Program-made: the position numbers and the translations under genes | Notes under the pieces: model-generated | The model's input: the letters and a program-made list of their open reading frames with translations, nothing else | Database searches by the model: none | What the model was told of the DNA's origin: nothing | Shown here: positions 9,249-17,564 of the stretch, piece by piece | How positions within the stretch are numbered: the stretch's first letter is position 1 | Layout: each line of letters begins with the position of its first letter | Origin: Sphaerisporangium album | GTDB taxonomy: Bacteria > Actinomycetota > Actinomycetes > Streptosporangiales > Streptosporangiaceae | Direction: 5' to 3' | Length of the DNA: 64,000 nt | Assembly: GCF_003323745.1 (NCBI RefSeq) | Contig: NZ_QOIL01000002.1 | Span: 91,743-155,742, forward strand

Positions 9249-10928
9249 GTGGCCATACCGAGTCAAATCCCGGCGTCCTCCTCCGACAGGCAGGCCGGCG
9301 TCTTCGTCCGGAACGCCACCGGACTGATCCGCGAGGTGTCGTTCTTCGACGCCTTCGTGATGAACACCTTCGGCATGAACGTCGCGGTCGGCGGCGTCTT
9401 CCTCTTCCTCCAGGCCCAGACGGCGTTCTCCGGCGGCAACATGCTGCTCGCCGTGGTCATCGGCACCCTTCTGATGGCGTTCACCCTGCTGCGGGTGTAC
9501 GCCGAGTTCTCCGCCGCCATGCCCCGCTCGGGCGGGGACTACGTGTTCGTCAGCCGCACCCTGCACCCGATCGCCGGGTTCCTGCTCTCCTGGAGCCAGG
9601 GACTGTGGATGATCTTCTTCTGGATCGGCTTCAACGCCTACTTCGCGCTCACCTTCGCGGTCCCGGCCGCGCTCGCCACGCTGTCCTCCGTCACCGGCCA
9701 GTCCGTCTGGCTGGACATGAGCAACGGCCTGCTGGCCAAGCACGACCTGCTCGGCATCACGACCCAGTGGTGGGTGCTCGGGCTCGGCACGGTCATCACC
9801 GTCGGGTTCGGCGTGCTGATCGCTCTCGGCGGCCAGCGGTACTGGCGCTGGCAGAAGGTCCTGTTCGCGGTCGCCGGGATCAGCCTGCTGGTGTCGTTCG
9901 CGCTGCTGCTCTTCAGCGGCGGGCACATCTCCGCCGGGTGGGACGACTTCGCCGCGCGCAACCACGGCCTGACCTTCGACCAGATCATCCCCGCCGCCGA
10001 GAAGGCCGGGTACACCGGTAACGGCGCCGCGTTCAGCCTCGTCGACACCCTGCTCATGCTGCCGTGGGTGTTCTTCGTGGTCGGCTACGCGCAGGGGTCG
10101 GCGCAGATCGGCGGCGAGATCAAGCGGGCGTCCAAGACGCAGTACCGCGCCATGGTCGGCGGGGTGCTGATCAACGGCCTGGTGCTCGCGCTGCTCACGA
10201 TCGTGCTGACCTCCCACGTGACGCCGGAATGGCTCGGTAGCCTCGGCTACCTCGCGAGCGCCGCCCCCGACACCCTGGGGCTGCCCGCGGGCCTGCCGCC
10301 CGGCTTCAACTTCCTGGCCGCGCTGCTCACGCACAATGTGTTCCTGTTGCTGATCATCGGCATCGGGTTCGTCATCTGGGCCGTGATGGGCACCCCGCTG
10401 TCGACCATGCAGTCCACCCGGTACATGCTCGCCTGGGCCCTGGACCGCACGGTGCCGCAGAAGCTCGGTGACGTCAGCGAGCGGTTCCACACGCCGGTGA
10501 AGGCCATCGTCCTGTGCGTGATCACCGGCGAGATCGCGCTCGTGGCGCTGGTCAACTGGTCGGACGCGAGCCTGCTCGGCGCCCTGCTGGCGCAGATCCT
10601 GGCGTTCATCGTGGTCTCGCTGGCGGGCGCGGTGTTTCCGTACCGGCTGCGGGACGTGTGGGAGTCGGCGGGCGGCCGGCGCGTGCTCGGCGTCCCGGCG
10701 GTCACGCTGGCCGGCGCGGGCGGCGTGCTGGCGCTCGGCGCCCTCATGATCACCTTCATCGCGGACGACACCATCAACTCGGCATTCGCCGTGACCCGGC
10801 AGATCTCGCTGTGGTTCATGGCCGGCGTGGTGGTCAGCGGCGTGATCTGGTACGTCGCCGCCCGCCTCGTCAACCGCAGCCGCGGCGTCGACCTCAGCCT
10901 GGTCTACCGCGAGATCCCTCCCGAGTGA
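9249..10928 (+). CDS. APC-superfamily amino acid/polyamine-type permease
   Basis: 559 aa, an integral membrane protein with about 12 hydrophobic segments. The N-terminal region has the APC fold hallmark of a helix followed by SAAMPRSGGDYVFVSR, which matches the PRSGGxYxY-type motif of the family. Further features are a long loop with polar residues (about 225-265) and a C-terminal charged end. The GTG at 9249 follows GAGAGGGG (about 9231-9239), 32 bp after gntR. It probably takes up an amino compound by proton or sodium symport. The E. coli fructoselysine permease FrlA is an APC member, which together with the next gene suggests an Amadori-type substrate; this is inference. Confidence 0.9.
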   Translation: MAIPSQIPASSSDRQAGVFVRNATGLIREVSFFDAFVMNTFGMNVAVGGVFLFLQAQTAFSGGNMLLAVVIGTLLMAFTLLRVYAEFSAAMPRSGGDYVFVSRTLHPIAGFLLSWSQGLWMIFFWIGFNAYFALTFAVPAALATLSSVTGQSVWLDMSNGLLAKHDLLGITTQWWVLGLGTVITVGFGVLIALGGQRYWRWQKVLFAVAGISLLVSFALLLFSGGHISAGWDDFAARNHGLTFDQIIPAAEKAGYTGNGAAFSLVDTLLMLPWVFFVVGYAQGSAQIGGEIKRASKTQYRAMVGGVLINGLVLALLTIVLTSHVTPEWLGSLGYLASAAPDTLGLPAGLPPGFNFLAALLTHNVFLLLIIGIGFVIWAVMGTPLSTMQSTRYMLAWALDRTVPQKLGDVSERFHTPVKAIVLCVITGEIALVALVNWSDASLLGALLAQILAFIVVSLAGAVFPYRLRDVWESAGGRRVLGVPAVTLAGAGGVLALGALMITFIADDTINSAFAVTRQISLWFMAGVVVSGVIWYVAARLVNRSRGVDLSLVYREIPPE

Positions 10929-11001
10929 TCGGCACGTGACCGGCACAGCCCGGGTGAGTCGGCCCAGGCCCACCAGAGATCCCCAGCAAGGAGTTGTCCG
11001 A

Positions 11002-13116
11002 ATGCCTCCGACCGGTACCGAGGGCGCGCGCCGCGTGCTCGTCATCGGCAACCTCACCATCGACGACGTCGTGCGCCCCGACGGCACGGTGCGCATGGCC
11101 AGCCCCGGCGGCAACGTCGTGTACGCGGCGCTGGCCGCCCGGCTGTGGAACCCGGTGACTGCCGTCGTCACCCGGCGCGGCGACGACCTGCCGCCCGGCA
11201 TCCTGGAGACGCTCGGCGGGCGGGGCGTGGACACCTCCGCGGTCCGCGCCGTCGAGGGGCCGACCGTCCGCAACTGGGTGGTCTACGAGGACGACGGGCG
11301 GCGCCACTGGATCTACCGGACGCCGCGCGAGCGCTCGGCGCAGGTCGCGGTGCGTCCCGGGGACCTCCCCGAGGAGTGGCTGCGGGACGGCCCGGTGGTG
11401 CACGTCGCGGCCATGCCCCTGCCGGCGGCGGCCGCGCTGGTCGAGCACGTCCGGGCGCACGCCCCCGGCGCGCTGATCACGCTGGACACCCACGAGGACT
11501 GGGCGGACAGGGACGCCGTCATGGAGCTGGCCGCGCGGTGCGACGTGTTCGTCCCCAGCCGGGAGGAACTGGCCGCGCTCGCCGGGTTCGACGACCCCGT
11601 CCGGGCCGTCGCGCTGCTGCGGGAACGCGGCGTGCCGGCCGTCGTGGTGAAGCTGGGCGGGGACGGCGCGCTGGTCGGCGCGGACGGCATGCCCGCGCCC
11701 GAGGCGATCCCCGCCCGCCCGGCGCGGGTGGCCGACACCACGGGCGCCGGCGACACCTTCTGCGGGGCCCTGGCCGCGGCCCTCGCCTCCGGGCTCTCCC
11801 TGCCCGAGGCGGCGCGCCGGGGCGTCGCCACCGCCGCGTGGGCGGTCGAGGACTACGGCTCGCTCGCCCTGGCCGGCCTCACCCCCGAGGACGCCCGCCG
11901 CCGCTACGCCGCGGAGGGCGGGGAGGCGGCGGTCACGGGCATGGACGCCGCGTCCGAGCCCGCGGGAGACGCGGCGCCCGGGCTCCCGGCCGCCGTTAAC
12001 CCCGTGACGTCGGAGGAGGCGCCGTACGACATCGACGTGATGCGCCGCGAGATCGCCATGATCCCGGAGGTGATCGCCCAGCACCTGGACGACCCGGGCG
12101 GGCACGTCGCGCGCGTCGCCCGGGCCCTCGGCGACTGGGGGATCGAGCACGTCTTCCTGGTCGGATGCGGGGACTCCCACTTCGCCGGGCTGGCCACCGC
12201 GCTGGCCTTCCAGCGGCACACCGGCGTGCACGCGCGCGCCGTCCACGCCCTCGACTTCGCCCGGTACCAGGTGAGATACCTGCCCGAGCGCAGCGCGGTC
12301 GTGTGCGTGTCGTTCTCCGGCAAGGTGGGCCGCACCACGGAGGCGGCGATCCAGGCGCGCCGGTTCGGTCACCTGGCCGTCGCGCTCACCAACAACGAGA
12401 GCGGCGCGCTGGCCGAGGCCTGCGACCTGGTGCTGCCCATCAGCGTGCCGACCCTCGGCTTCTCGCCGGGCACCAGCACCTACCTCGGCATGGTGGCGAC
12501 CCTGGACGACCTGGCGCTGCGCTGGGCCGGTGTCCGGCGGCGCGACACGACCGAGGCGCGTGCCGCCCTGCGCACCGCGCCCGGCCTGGCCGAGCGGACG
12601 CTACGGGAGAACGCGGGCCCGGCGGACAAGGCCGCGCGGGTGCTCGCGGAGCACGAGTGGATCACCTTCCTCGGCGCCGGCCCCAACGAGTCGTCGGCGA
12701 AGTTCGGCGCGGCGAAGCTGTTCGAGGGCCCGCAGCTCGTCGGGGTGAGCACCAACCTCGAGGAGTGGGCCCACGAGGAGTACTTCGTGACCGGCCAGGG
12801 CACTCCGGTCGTGCTGGTGGCCCCCTCGGGAGCGGGCGCCGACCGGGCGGCGGAGATCCTCGACGAGATCGGCTTCATCGGGGCCCACCCGATCGTCGTC
12901 AGCGACGCCGTCCCCCGGCTGCCCGCGGTGCACCTGCCGCTGGCCGCCGGGCTGCCCGAGGAGTTCTCACCGCTGCTCGCCGCGCTGCCGCTGAGCCTGA
13001 TCGGTTTCCACCTCGCCGAGGTGCTGGGCAAGAAGAGCTACAACTTCCCCAGCGAGGCCGCCAGGACCGAGCACTACGACACGATCCACCGCGTCGTGAT
13101 CGGAGAACCCGCGTGA
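11002..13116 (+). CDS. PfkB carbohydrate kinase-SIS isomerase/deglycase fusion
   Basis: 704 aa. The N-terminal half is a ribokinase/PfkB-family kinase (about residues 10-300): glycine motif SPGGNVVYAALAARL, and signature DTTGAGDTFCGALA with the catalytic Asp at about 252. After a linker the C-terminal half (about 335-704) carries two SIS sugar-isomerase domains: FLVGCGDSHFAG, VSFSGKVGRTTEA, FLGAGPNESSAKFGAAK and NLEEWAHEEYF. The ATG at 11002 has an AAGGAG site (10988-10993), better than the longer open frame. In E. coli frl the kinase FrlD (PfkB) and deglycase FrlB (SIS) are separate and convert fructosamines to glucose 6-phosphate plus amine. A fused version of this pair is the best guess. 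Its stop overlaps the next start (GTGA). Confidence 0.88.
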   Translation: MPPTGTEGARRVLVIGNLTIDDVVRPDGTVRMASPGGNVVYAALAARLWNPVTAVVTRRGDDLPPGILETLGGRGVDTSAVRAVEGPTVRNWVVYEDDGRRHWIYRTPRERSAQVAVRPGDLPEEWLRDGPVVHVAAMPLPAAAALVEHVRAHAPGALITLDTHEDWADRDAVMELAARCDVFVPSREELAALAGFDDPVRAVALLRERGVPAVVVKLGGDGALVGADGMPAPEAIPARPARVADTTGAGDTFCGALAAALASGLSLPEAARRGVATAAWAVEDYGSLALAGLTPEDARRRYAAEGGEAAVTGMDAASEPAGDAAPGLPAAVNPVTSEEAPYDIDVMRREIAMIPEVIAQHLDDPGGHVARVARALGDWGIEHVFLVGCGDSHFAGLATALAFQRHTGVHARAVHALDFARYQVRYLPERSAVVCVSFSGKVGRTTEAAIQARRFGHLAVALTNNESGALAEACDLVLPISVPTLGFSPGTSTYLGMVATLDDLALRWAGVRRRDTTEARAALRTAPGLAERTLRENAGPADKAARVLAEHEWITFLGAGPNESSAKFGAAKLFEGPQLVGVSTNLEEWAHEEYFVTGQGTPVVLVAPSGAGADRAAEILDEIGFIGAHPIVVSDAVPRLPAVHLPLAAGLPEEFSPLLAALPLSLIGFHLAEVLGKKSYNFPSEAARTEHYDTIHRVVIGEPA

Positions 13117-13907
13117 CCGCATCCCCGCCGGTGCCCCTGGCCGACATCGAAGCCGAGGCCGCCCGCCTCACCACCGCGTTCGCCGATCTCGGGCTGACCG
13201 TGCGGCTGATCGGCGGCCTCGCCATCGCCCGGCACCGCCACCGCGACGTGCCGGACGCGCTGCGCCGCGAGTACGGCGACATCGATGTGGTCATCCTCCC
13301 CAAGCAGGGCAAGGCGTTCCGCGCCGCCATGGCCGCCCTCGGGTACGCGGCGAACGTCCGGTTCAACAACATGCGCGGCGACCGGCGGATGCTGTTCGCC
13401 GACGAGCCGAACGGCCGCAAGCTGGACGTCTTCGTCGGAGGGTTCCAGATGTGCCACAGCATGGACCTGTCCGACCGGCTGGGCCTGCACCCCGAGACGC
13501 TGGCCCCCGCCGACCTGCTGCTCACCAAGCTCCAGGTGGTGGAGGTCAACCGCAAGGACCTGACCGACGCCCTCACCATCCTGCTCACCCACGACGTCGA
13601 GGCGGTGGACGCGCCCGGGGAGGCCCGCGACCACGTCAGCACCGACCGGCTCGTGAGGATCACCAGCGCCGACTGGGGCTGGTACACCACGTTCACCGAC
13701 AACCTCGCCCGGCTGCCCGGCCTGGCCGCCGAGCTGCTCGCGCCCGCCGAGGCCGAGATCGTCGCCGGCCGCGCGCGCCGGATCGGCGAGGTGCTCGAAA
13801 CCGCCCCGAAGTCCCTGAAGTGGCGCGCCCGCGGCACGGTGGGCCGGCGGATCCCCTGGTACGACCTCCCCGACGAGATCGGAGGGCCCATCGATGCGCG
13901 GGCATGA
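13113..13907 (+). CDS. Nucleotidyltransferase-like hypothetical protein
   Basis: 264 aa. I do not recognise a named family. The N-terminal part looks like a pol-beta-type nucleotidyltransferase: VRLIGGLAIARHRH (GG motif), then YGDIDVVILPKQ (Asp-Ile-Asp) and, further on, GRKLDVFVGGF, which may supply a third acidic residue. This resembles the minimal transferases of the AbiEii/DUF1814 group. No toxin-antitoxin partner is adjacent. The GTG start overlaps the kinase-SIS stop by 4 bp and its end overlaps the phosphoesterase start by 14 bp, so it is embedded in the catabolic operon. It could modify a sugar, amine or protein with a nucleotide; this is unproven. Confidence 0.72.
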   Translation: MTASPPVPLADIEAEAARLTTAFADLGLTVRLIGGLAIARHRHRDVPDALRREYGDIDVVILPKQGKAFRAAMAALGYAANVRFNNMRGDRRMLFADEPNGRKLDVFVGGFQMCHSMDLSDRLGLHPETLAPADLLLTKLQVVEVNRKDLTDALTILLTHDVEAVDAPGEARDHVSTDRLVRITSADWGWYTTFTDNLARLPGLAAELLAPAEAEIVAGRARRIGEVLETAPKSLKWRARGTVGRRIPWYDLPDEIGGPIDARA

Positions 13908-14853
13908 CGTCAAGATCTTCTTCGCCACCGACATCCACGGATCGGACCGCTGCTTCCGCAAGTTCGTCAACGCCGGCAAGTTCTACGGCGCCGACGTGCT
14001 GATCATGGGCGGGGACATCACCGGGAAGATGCTCGTGCCGATCGTCCAGGCCCCCGGCGGGCGCTACCGGTCCCACCTGTTCGGCCGGGACCGCGAGGTC
14101 GGGGAGGCCGAGCTGCCCGCGCTGCGCAAGACCATCGCCGACGCCGGCTTCTACGCCTACGACACCACCCCGGACGAGATCGCCGAGTTCCGCGAGCGTC
14201 CCGAGCTGGTGGAGGAGACCTTTCGCAAGCACATGCACGGCACCCTGGCGGCCTGGATGTCGCTCGCCGAGGAACGTCTGGCCGGCACGGGCATCATGTG
14301 CCTGCTGGCGCCCGGCAACGACGACCCGCTGTTCGTGGACGACGTGCTCGGCTCCTCCGACATGCTGGTCAACCCGGACGGGCGGCTGGTGGAGCTGCCC
14401 GGCGGCTTCACGATGATCTCGGTGGGCTACTCCAACCCGACCCCGTGGGACTCGCCCCGCGAGCTGCCGGAGGACCGGCTGGCCGAGCGCATCGACCGCG
14501 AGGCGGCCAAGGTGCCCGACATGTCCAAGGCGATCTTCAACCTGCACGTCCCGCCCAAGGACACCCCGATCGACCAGGCCATGGCCCTGGACGCGGAGTT
14601 CCGCCCGGTGCTGAAGTCCGGCAGCCCGGTGATCACCGGGGTGGGGTCCCAGGCCGTGCGCGACGCGATGGCGACCTACCAGCCCCTGCTCGGCCTGCAC
14701 GGTCACATCCACGAGTCGCGCGGCGAGGCCGTCATCGGCCGCTCCCGCTCGATCAACCCGGGCAGCGAGTACTCCGAGGGCGTGCTGCGCGGCGCCCTGA
14801 TCACCCTGTCCACCAGGAAGGGCGTCCGTGGGTACCAGCTCGTCGCCGGCTGA
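13894..14853 (+). CDS. Calcineurin-like metallophosphoesterase
   Basis: 319 aa. Family motifs are in order: FATDIHGSDR (D-x-H, about residues 11-20), LIMGGDITGK (GD, about 36-45), LLAPGNDDPLF (GND), and LHGHIHESRG (GHxH) near the end. The two-metal site of the calcineurin-like superfamily is therefore complete. The ATG at 13894 has GGAGGG about 10 nt upstream and overlaps the previous gene. The substrate is unknown; within the operon a sugar-phosphate or nucleotide phosphodiester made by the neighbours is plausible. No signal peptide is visible, so it is cytoplasmic. Confidence 0.85.
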   Translation: MRGHDVKIFFATDIHGSDRCFRKFVNAGKFYGADVLIMGGDITGKMLVPIVQAPGGRYRSHLFGRDREVGEAELPALRKTIADAGFYAYDTTPDEIAEFRERPELVEETFRKHMHGTLAAWMSLAEERLAGTGIMCLLAPGNDDPLFVDDVLGSSDMLVNPDGRLVELPGGFTMISVGYSNPTPWDSPRELPEDRLAERIDREAAKVPDMSKAIFNLHVPPKDTPIDQAMALDAEFRPVLKSGSPVITGVGSQAVRDAMATYQPLLGLHGHIHESRGEAVIGRSRSINPGSEYSEGVLRGALITLSTRKGVRGYQLVAG

Positions 14854-15436
14854 CCCCGGCCCGGGGGGCGCGGCGCGGCGCGGCAGGCTCGTCGCCGTCA
14901 TCGGGTCGGCGCGGCTGGAGGAGCCGGACCCGGCGTGGCACCAGGCGCTCGCCCTCGGCGCGGCGCTCGGCGGCCGCGGCTGGGACGTGATGACCGGCGG
15001 GTACGGCGGGTTGATGGGCGCCGCCGCCCAGGGGGCGCGCGAGGCGGGCGCCGTCGTGATCGGGCTGCCGATGCGGACGTGGGCCGCGCTCGCCCCCAGC
15101 CCGTGGTGCACGGAGCTGCGCTGGGCGGAGGACTACGCCGGGCGGCTGCGCCACCTGCTGGCCGCCGACGCCGTCGTGGCCCTGCCCGGCGGGGTGGGCA
15201 CGCTCGGCGAGGCGGCGATGGTCTGGTCCGCCGCGCAGACCGAGCCCGGCGCCGCCCGGCTGGTGCTGCTCGGCCCGCGGTGGCGCCGCCTGCGCGAGGC
15301 GTTCGCCGCCGACCTGGTGATCGGGCCCGCCGACCTGCGGCTGGCCCCCGTCGCCGAGGACGTCGCCGAGGCCGTCACGCTGCTCGACCAGGTCTTGGCC
15401 GCCGCGCCCGCCCCGGCCCCGGGGCCGCGCGGATGA
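14828..15436 (+). CDS. LOG family nucleoside 5'-monophosphate phosphoribohydrolase-like protein
   Basis: 202 aa. Rossmann-like LOG/'lysine decarboxylase-like' fold. The diagnostic motifs are present: VMTGGYGGLMGAAAQGARE (GGGxxGLMG type, about residues 53-71) and LPGGVGTLGE (PGGxGTxxE, about 118-127). Characterised LOG enzymes split the N-glycosidic bond of nucleoside 5'-monophosphates, releasing base and ribose 5-phosphate. The GTG start lies inside the phosphoesterase gene with GGAAGG upstream, and the stop overlaps the allantoinase start (ATGA). In a cluster with allantoin-degrading enzymes a base-releasing role would fit. A non-catalytic TIGR00725-like member is an alternative. The C-terminal tail is Ala/Pro-rich. 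Confidence 0.82.
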   Translation: MGTSSSPADPGPGGAARRGRLVAVIGSARLEEPDPAWHQALALGAALGGRGWDVMTGGYGGLMGAAAQGAREAGAVVIGLPMRTWAALAPSPWCTELRWAEDYAGRLRHLLAADAVVALPGGVGTLGEAAMVWSAAQTEPGAARLVLLGPRWRRLREAFAADLVIGPADLRLAPVAEDVAEAVTLLDQVLAAAPAPAPGPRG

Positions 15437-16824
15437 CCGGGTCTCCCGAAGGCCAGGCGGACGTGGTGGCCGGAGGCCAGGTGGACCTGGTGATCCGCGC
15501 CGCCCGTGCGGTCGTGGGCGGCGGTGAGGTGGCGGCGGCGGTGTGCGTGCGCGACGGCGTGATCACCGCGGTCCTGCCGTACGACGCGCCCGCGCCGGAG
15601 ACGGACGAGGTGGTCGAGCTGGGCCCCGACGTGGTGCTGCTGCCCGGCCTGGTGGACTCCCACGTGCACGTCAACGAGCCGGGGCACGCCGACTGGGAGG
15701 GGTTCGCCACCGCCACGCGGGCCGCCGCCGCGGGCGGGATCACCACGCTCGTCGACATGCCGCTGGACAGCGTCCCGGCCACCGTGCGGGCCGAGGCGCT
15801 GGAGGCCAAGCGCGCCGCCGCCTCCGGGCGCTGCCTCGTGGACGTCGGCTTCTGGGGCGGGGCGATCCCCGGCAACCTGGGCGGGCTGGCGGCGCTGCGG
15901 CGCGCCGGGGTGCTGGGTTTCAAGTGCTTCCTGGCCGACTCGGGCGCCCCGGACTTCCCCCCGCTGAGGCCGGACCAGCTCGTGGCGGCCATGCGCGAGG
16001 TGCGCGCCTTCGACGGCGTCCTGCTCGTGCACGCCGAGAGCGCCGCCGCGCTCGCGGGCCGCCCGCCGGCGCGGGGGCCGGGCTACGCGGGCTTCCTCGC
16101 CTCCCGGCCGGACCAAGTCGAGGAGGAGGCCGTCGCCACCGTCATAGAGGCCGCGCGGCTGACCGGCGCGCGGGCCCACATCGTGCACGTGTCCAGCGCC
16201 CGCGTGCTGCCCGCGATCGGCGCGGCGCGGCGCGCGGGCGTCCGCCTCACCGCCGAGACCTGCCCGCACTACCTGGCGCTCACCGCCGAGGAGGTCCCCG
16301 AGGGCGCCACCGAGTACGCCTGCTGCCCGCCGATCCGGGCCGCCGTCAACCGGGAGCCGCTGTGGTCCGCGCTGTCGGGCGGTGTCCTCGACCTGGTGGT
16401 CTCCGACCACTCGCCCTGCGCGCCCGAGCTCAAGCACCCCGGTGACTTCGGCGCCGCCTGGGGCGGCATCGCGTCCCTCCAGCTCTCGCTGCCGGTCGTG
16501 TGGACCGAGGCCCGGCTCCGCGGGGTCGCCCTGCCCGAGGTCGTGCGGTGGATGAGCGAGGCCCCGGCCCGCCTCGCCGGCCTGCCCGCCAAGGGCGCGA
16601 TCGCCCCCGGCCGGGACGCCGACCTGTGCGCCTTCGCCCCCGACGAGGGCTTCGTCGTACGCGCCGGGGACCTGCACCACCGTCATCCCGTCACCCCGTA
16701 CGCGGGCCGCCGCCTGTACGGGCGGGTCCGCCGCACCTGGCTGCGCGGGCGCCGCGTCGACCCCGCTCGCCCCGCCGGACGCCTGCTGGCGGCCCCGGCG
16801 AACCACCTGGAGGGCATCCGATGA
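15433..16824 (+). CDS. Allantoinase-like cyclic amidohydrolase
   Basis: 463 aa. It belongs to the dihydroorotase/allantoinase/hydantoinase superfamily of binuclear zinc hydrolases. Motifs: DSHVHVNEPGHADWEGF (metal site HxH plus the allantoinase-type NEPG and WEGF), GFKCFL (metal-bridging carbamylated Lys), VHAES, HIVHVSS, TCPHYL, YACCPPIR and VVSDHSPC (catalytic Asp). The NEPG...WEGF and CCPPIR blocks favour allantoinase, which opens allantoin to allantoate, over dihydroorotase. Overlaps of 4 bp at both ends tie it to the LOG gene and the racemase-like gene. Allantoicase follows two genes later, which strengthens the call; a related hydantoin substrate is possible. Confidence 0.87.
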   Translation: MTGSPEGQADVVAGGQVDLVIRAARAVVGGGEVAAAVCVRDGVITAVLPYDAPAPETDEVVELGPDVVLLPGLVDSHVHVNEPGHADWEGFATATRAAAAGGITTLVDMPLDSVPATVRAEALEAKRAAASGRCLVDVGFWGGAIPGNLGGLAALRRAGVLGFKCFLADSGAPDFPPLRPDQLVAAMREVRAFDGVLLVHAESAAALAGRPPARGPGYAGFLASRPDQVEEEAVATVIEAARLTGARAHIVHVSSARVLPAIGAARRAGVRLTAETCPHYLALTAEEVPEGATEYACCPPIRAAVNREPLWSALSGGVLDLVVSDHSPCAPELKHPGDFGAAWGGIASLQLSLPVVWTEARLRGVALPEVVRWMSEAPARLAGLPAKGAIAPGRDADLCAFAPDEGFVVRAGDLHHRHPVTPYAGRRLYGRVRRTWLRGRRVDPARPAGRLLAAPANHLEGIR

Positions 16825-17564
16825 GGATCCTGGTCGTCAACCCCAACACCTCCGAATCCATGACGCGCGCCATCGGCGAGACGGCCCGCCGCGCCGCCTC
16901 GCCCGGCACCGAGATCCTCGCCGTCCAGCCCCTGTACGGCCCCGAGGCGATCGACTGCGCGATGGAGAGCCACCTGTCCGCGGTCGCGGTGATGGACCGC
17001 GTCCTGACGTTCGGCGAGCCTTACGACGCGGTGGTGATGGCCGGGTTCGGCGAGCACGGGCGCGAGGGCGTCCAGGAGATCGTCGACGTCCCCGTGCTGG
17101 ACATCGCCGAGTGCTCGGCACACGTCGCCCAGTTGATCGGCCGCAGCTACTCGGTGGTCACGACGCTCCCGCGCTCGGTCGCCGCCATCGAGGACCGGCT
17201 GCGGCTGGCCGGGCTCGCCGACCGCTGCGCCTCGGTCCGGTCCTGCGGGCTGTCCACGCTGGACGTCGACCGCGACCCGGCCGCCGCGATGGAGGCGATC
17301 GTCGCGGAGGCCGCGCGGGCGGTGCGCGAGGACCGCGCCGAGGTGATCTGCCTGGGCTGCGGCGGCATGGCCGGGCTGGACGAGGCCATCACCGCGCGGC
17401 TGGGCGTGCCGGTGGTGGACGGCGTGGCGGCGGCCGTGCGGCTGGCGGAGGCCCTGGTGGGGCTCGGCCTGAGCACCAGCAAGGTCTGCACCTACGCGCC
17501 CCCCGACCCCAAGGAGATCACCGGCTGGCCGCTCTCCCGGCACCTCGGGGCGGAGGTCCGATGA
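16821..17564 (+). CDS. Asp/Glu/hydantoin racemase superfamily protein (single-cysteine variant)
   Basis: 247 aa. The start MRILVVNPNTSESMT and the C-terminal block ICLGCGGMAGLDEAI are typical of the hydantoin/allantoin racemase branch. Racemases of the superfamily use two Cys as acid/base. Here the second is present (Cys180, with Cys177 next to it), but the position of the first is Gly75 in VVMAGFGEHGREG, where racemases usually read ACFGDPG-like. Arylmalonate decarboxylase, a relative, naturally has Gly at that place. The protein may therefore be a one-base enzyme such as a decarboxylase, or use another residue. Context between allantoinase and allantoicase, with 4-bp overlaps on both sides, ties it to ureide catabolism. 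Confidence 0.8.
   Translation: MRILVVNPNTSESMTRAIGETARRAASPGTEILAVQPLYGPEAIDCAMESHLSAVAVMDRVLTFGEPYDAVVMAGFGEHGREGVQEIVDVPVLDIAECSAHVAQLIGRSYSVVTTLPRSVAAIEDRLRLAGLADRCASVRSCGLSTLDVDRDPAAAMEAIVAEAARAVREDRAEVICLGCGGMAGLDEAITARLGVPVVDGVAAAVRLAEALVGLGLSTSKVCTYAPPDPKEITGWPLSRHLGAEVR

Noticed and set aside
10936..11001. Longer start for the kinase-SIS fusion at 10936
   Set aside because: No ribosome site there, while ATG 11002 has AAGGAG at good distance and PfkB homology starts just after.
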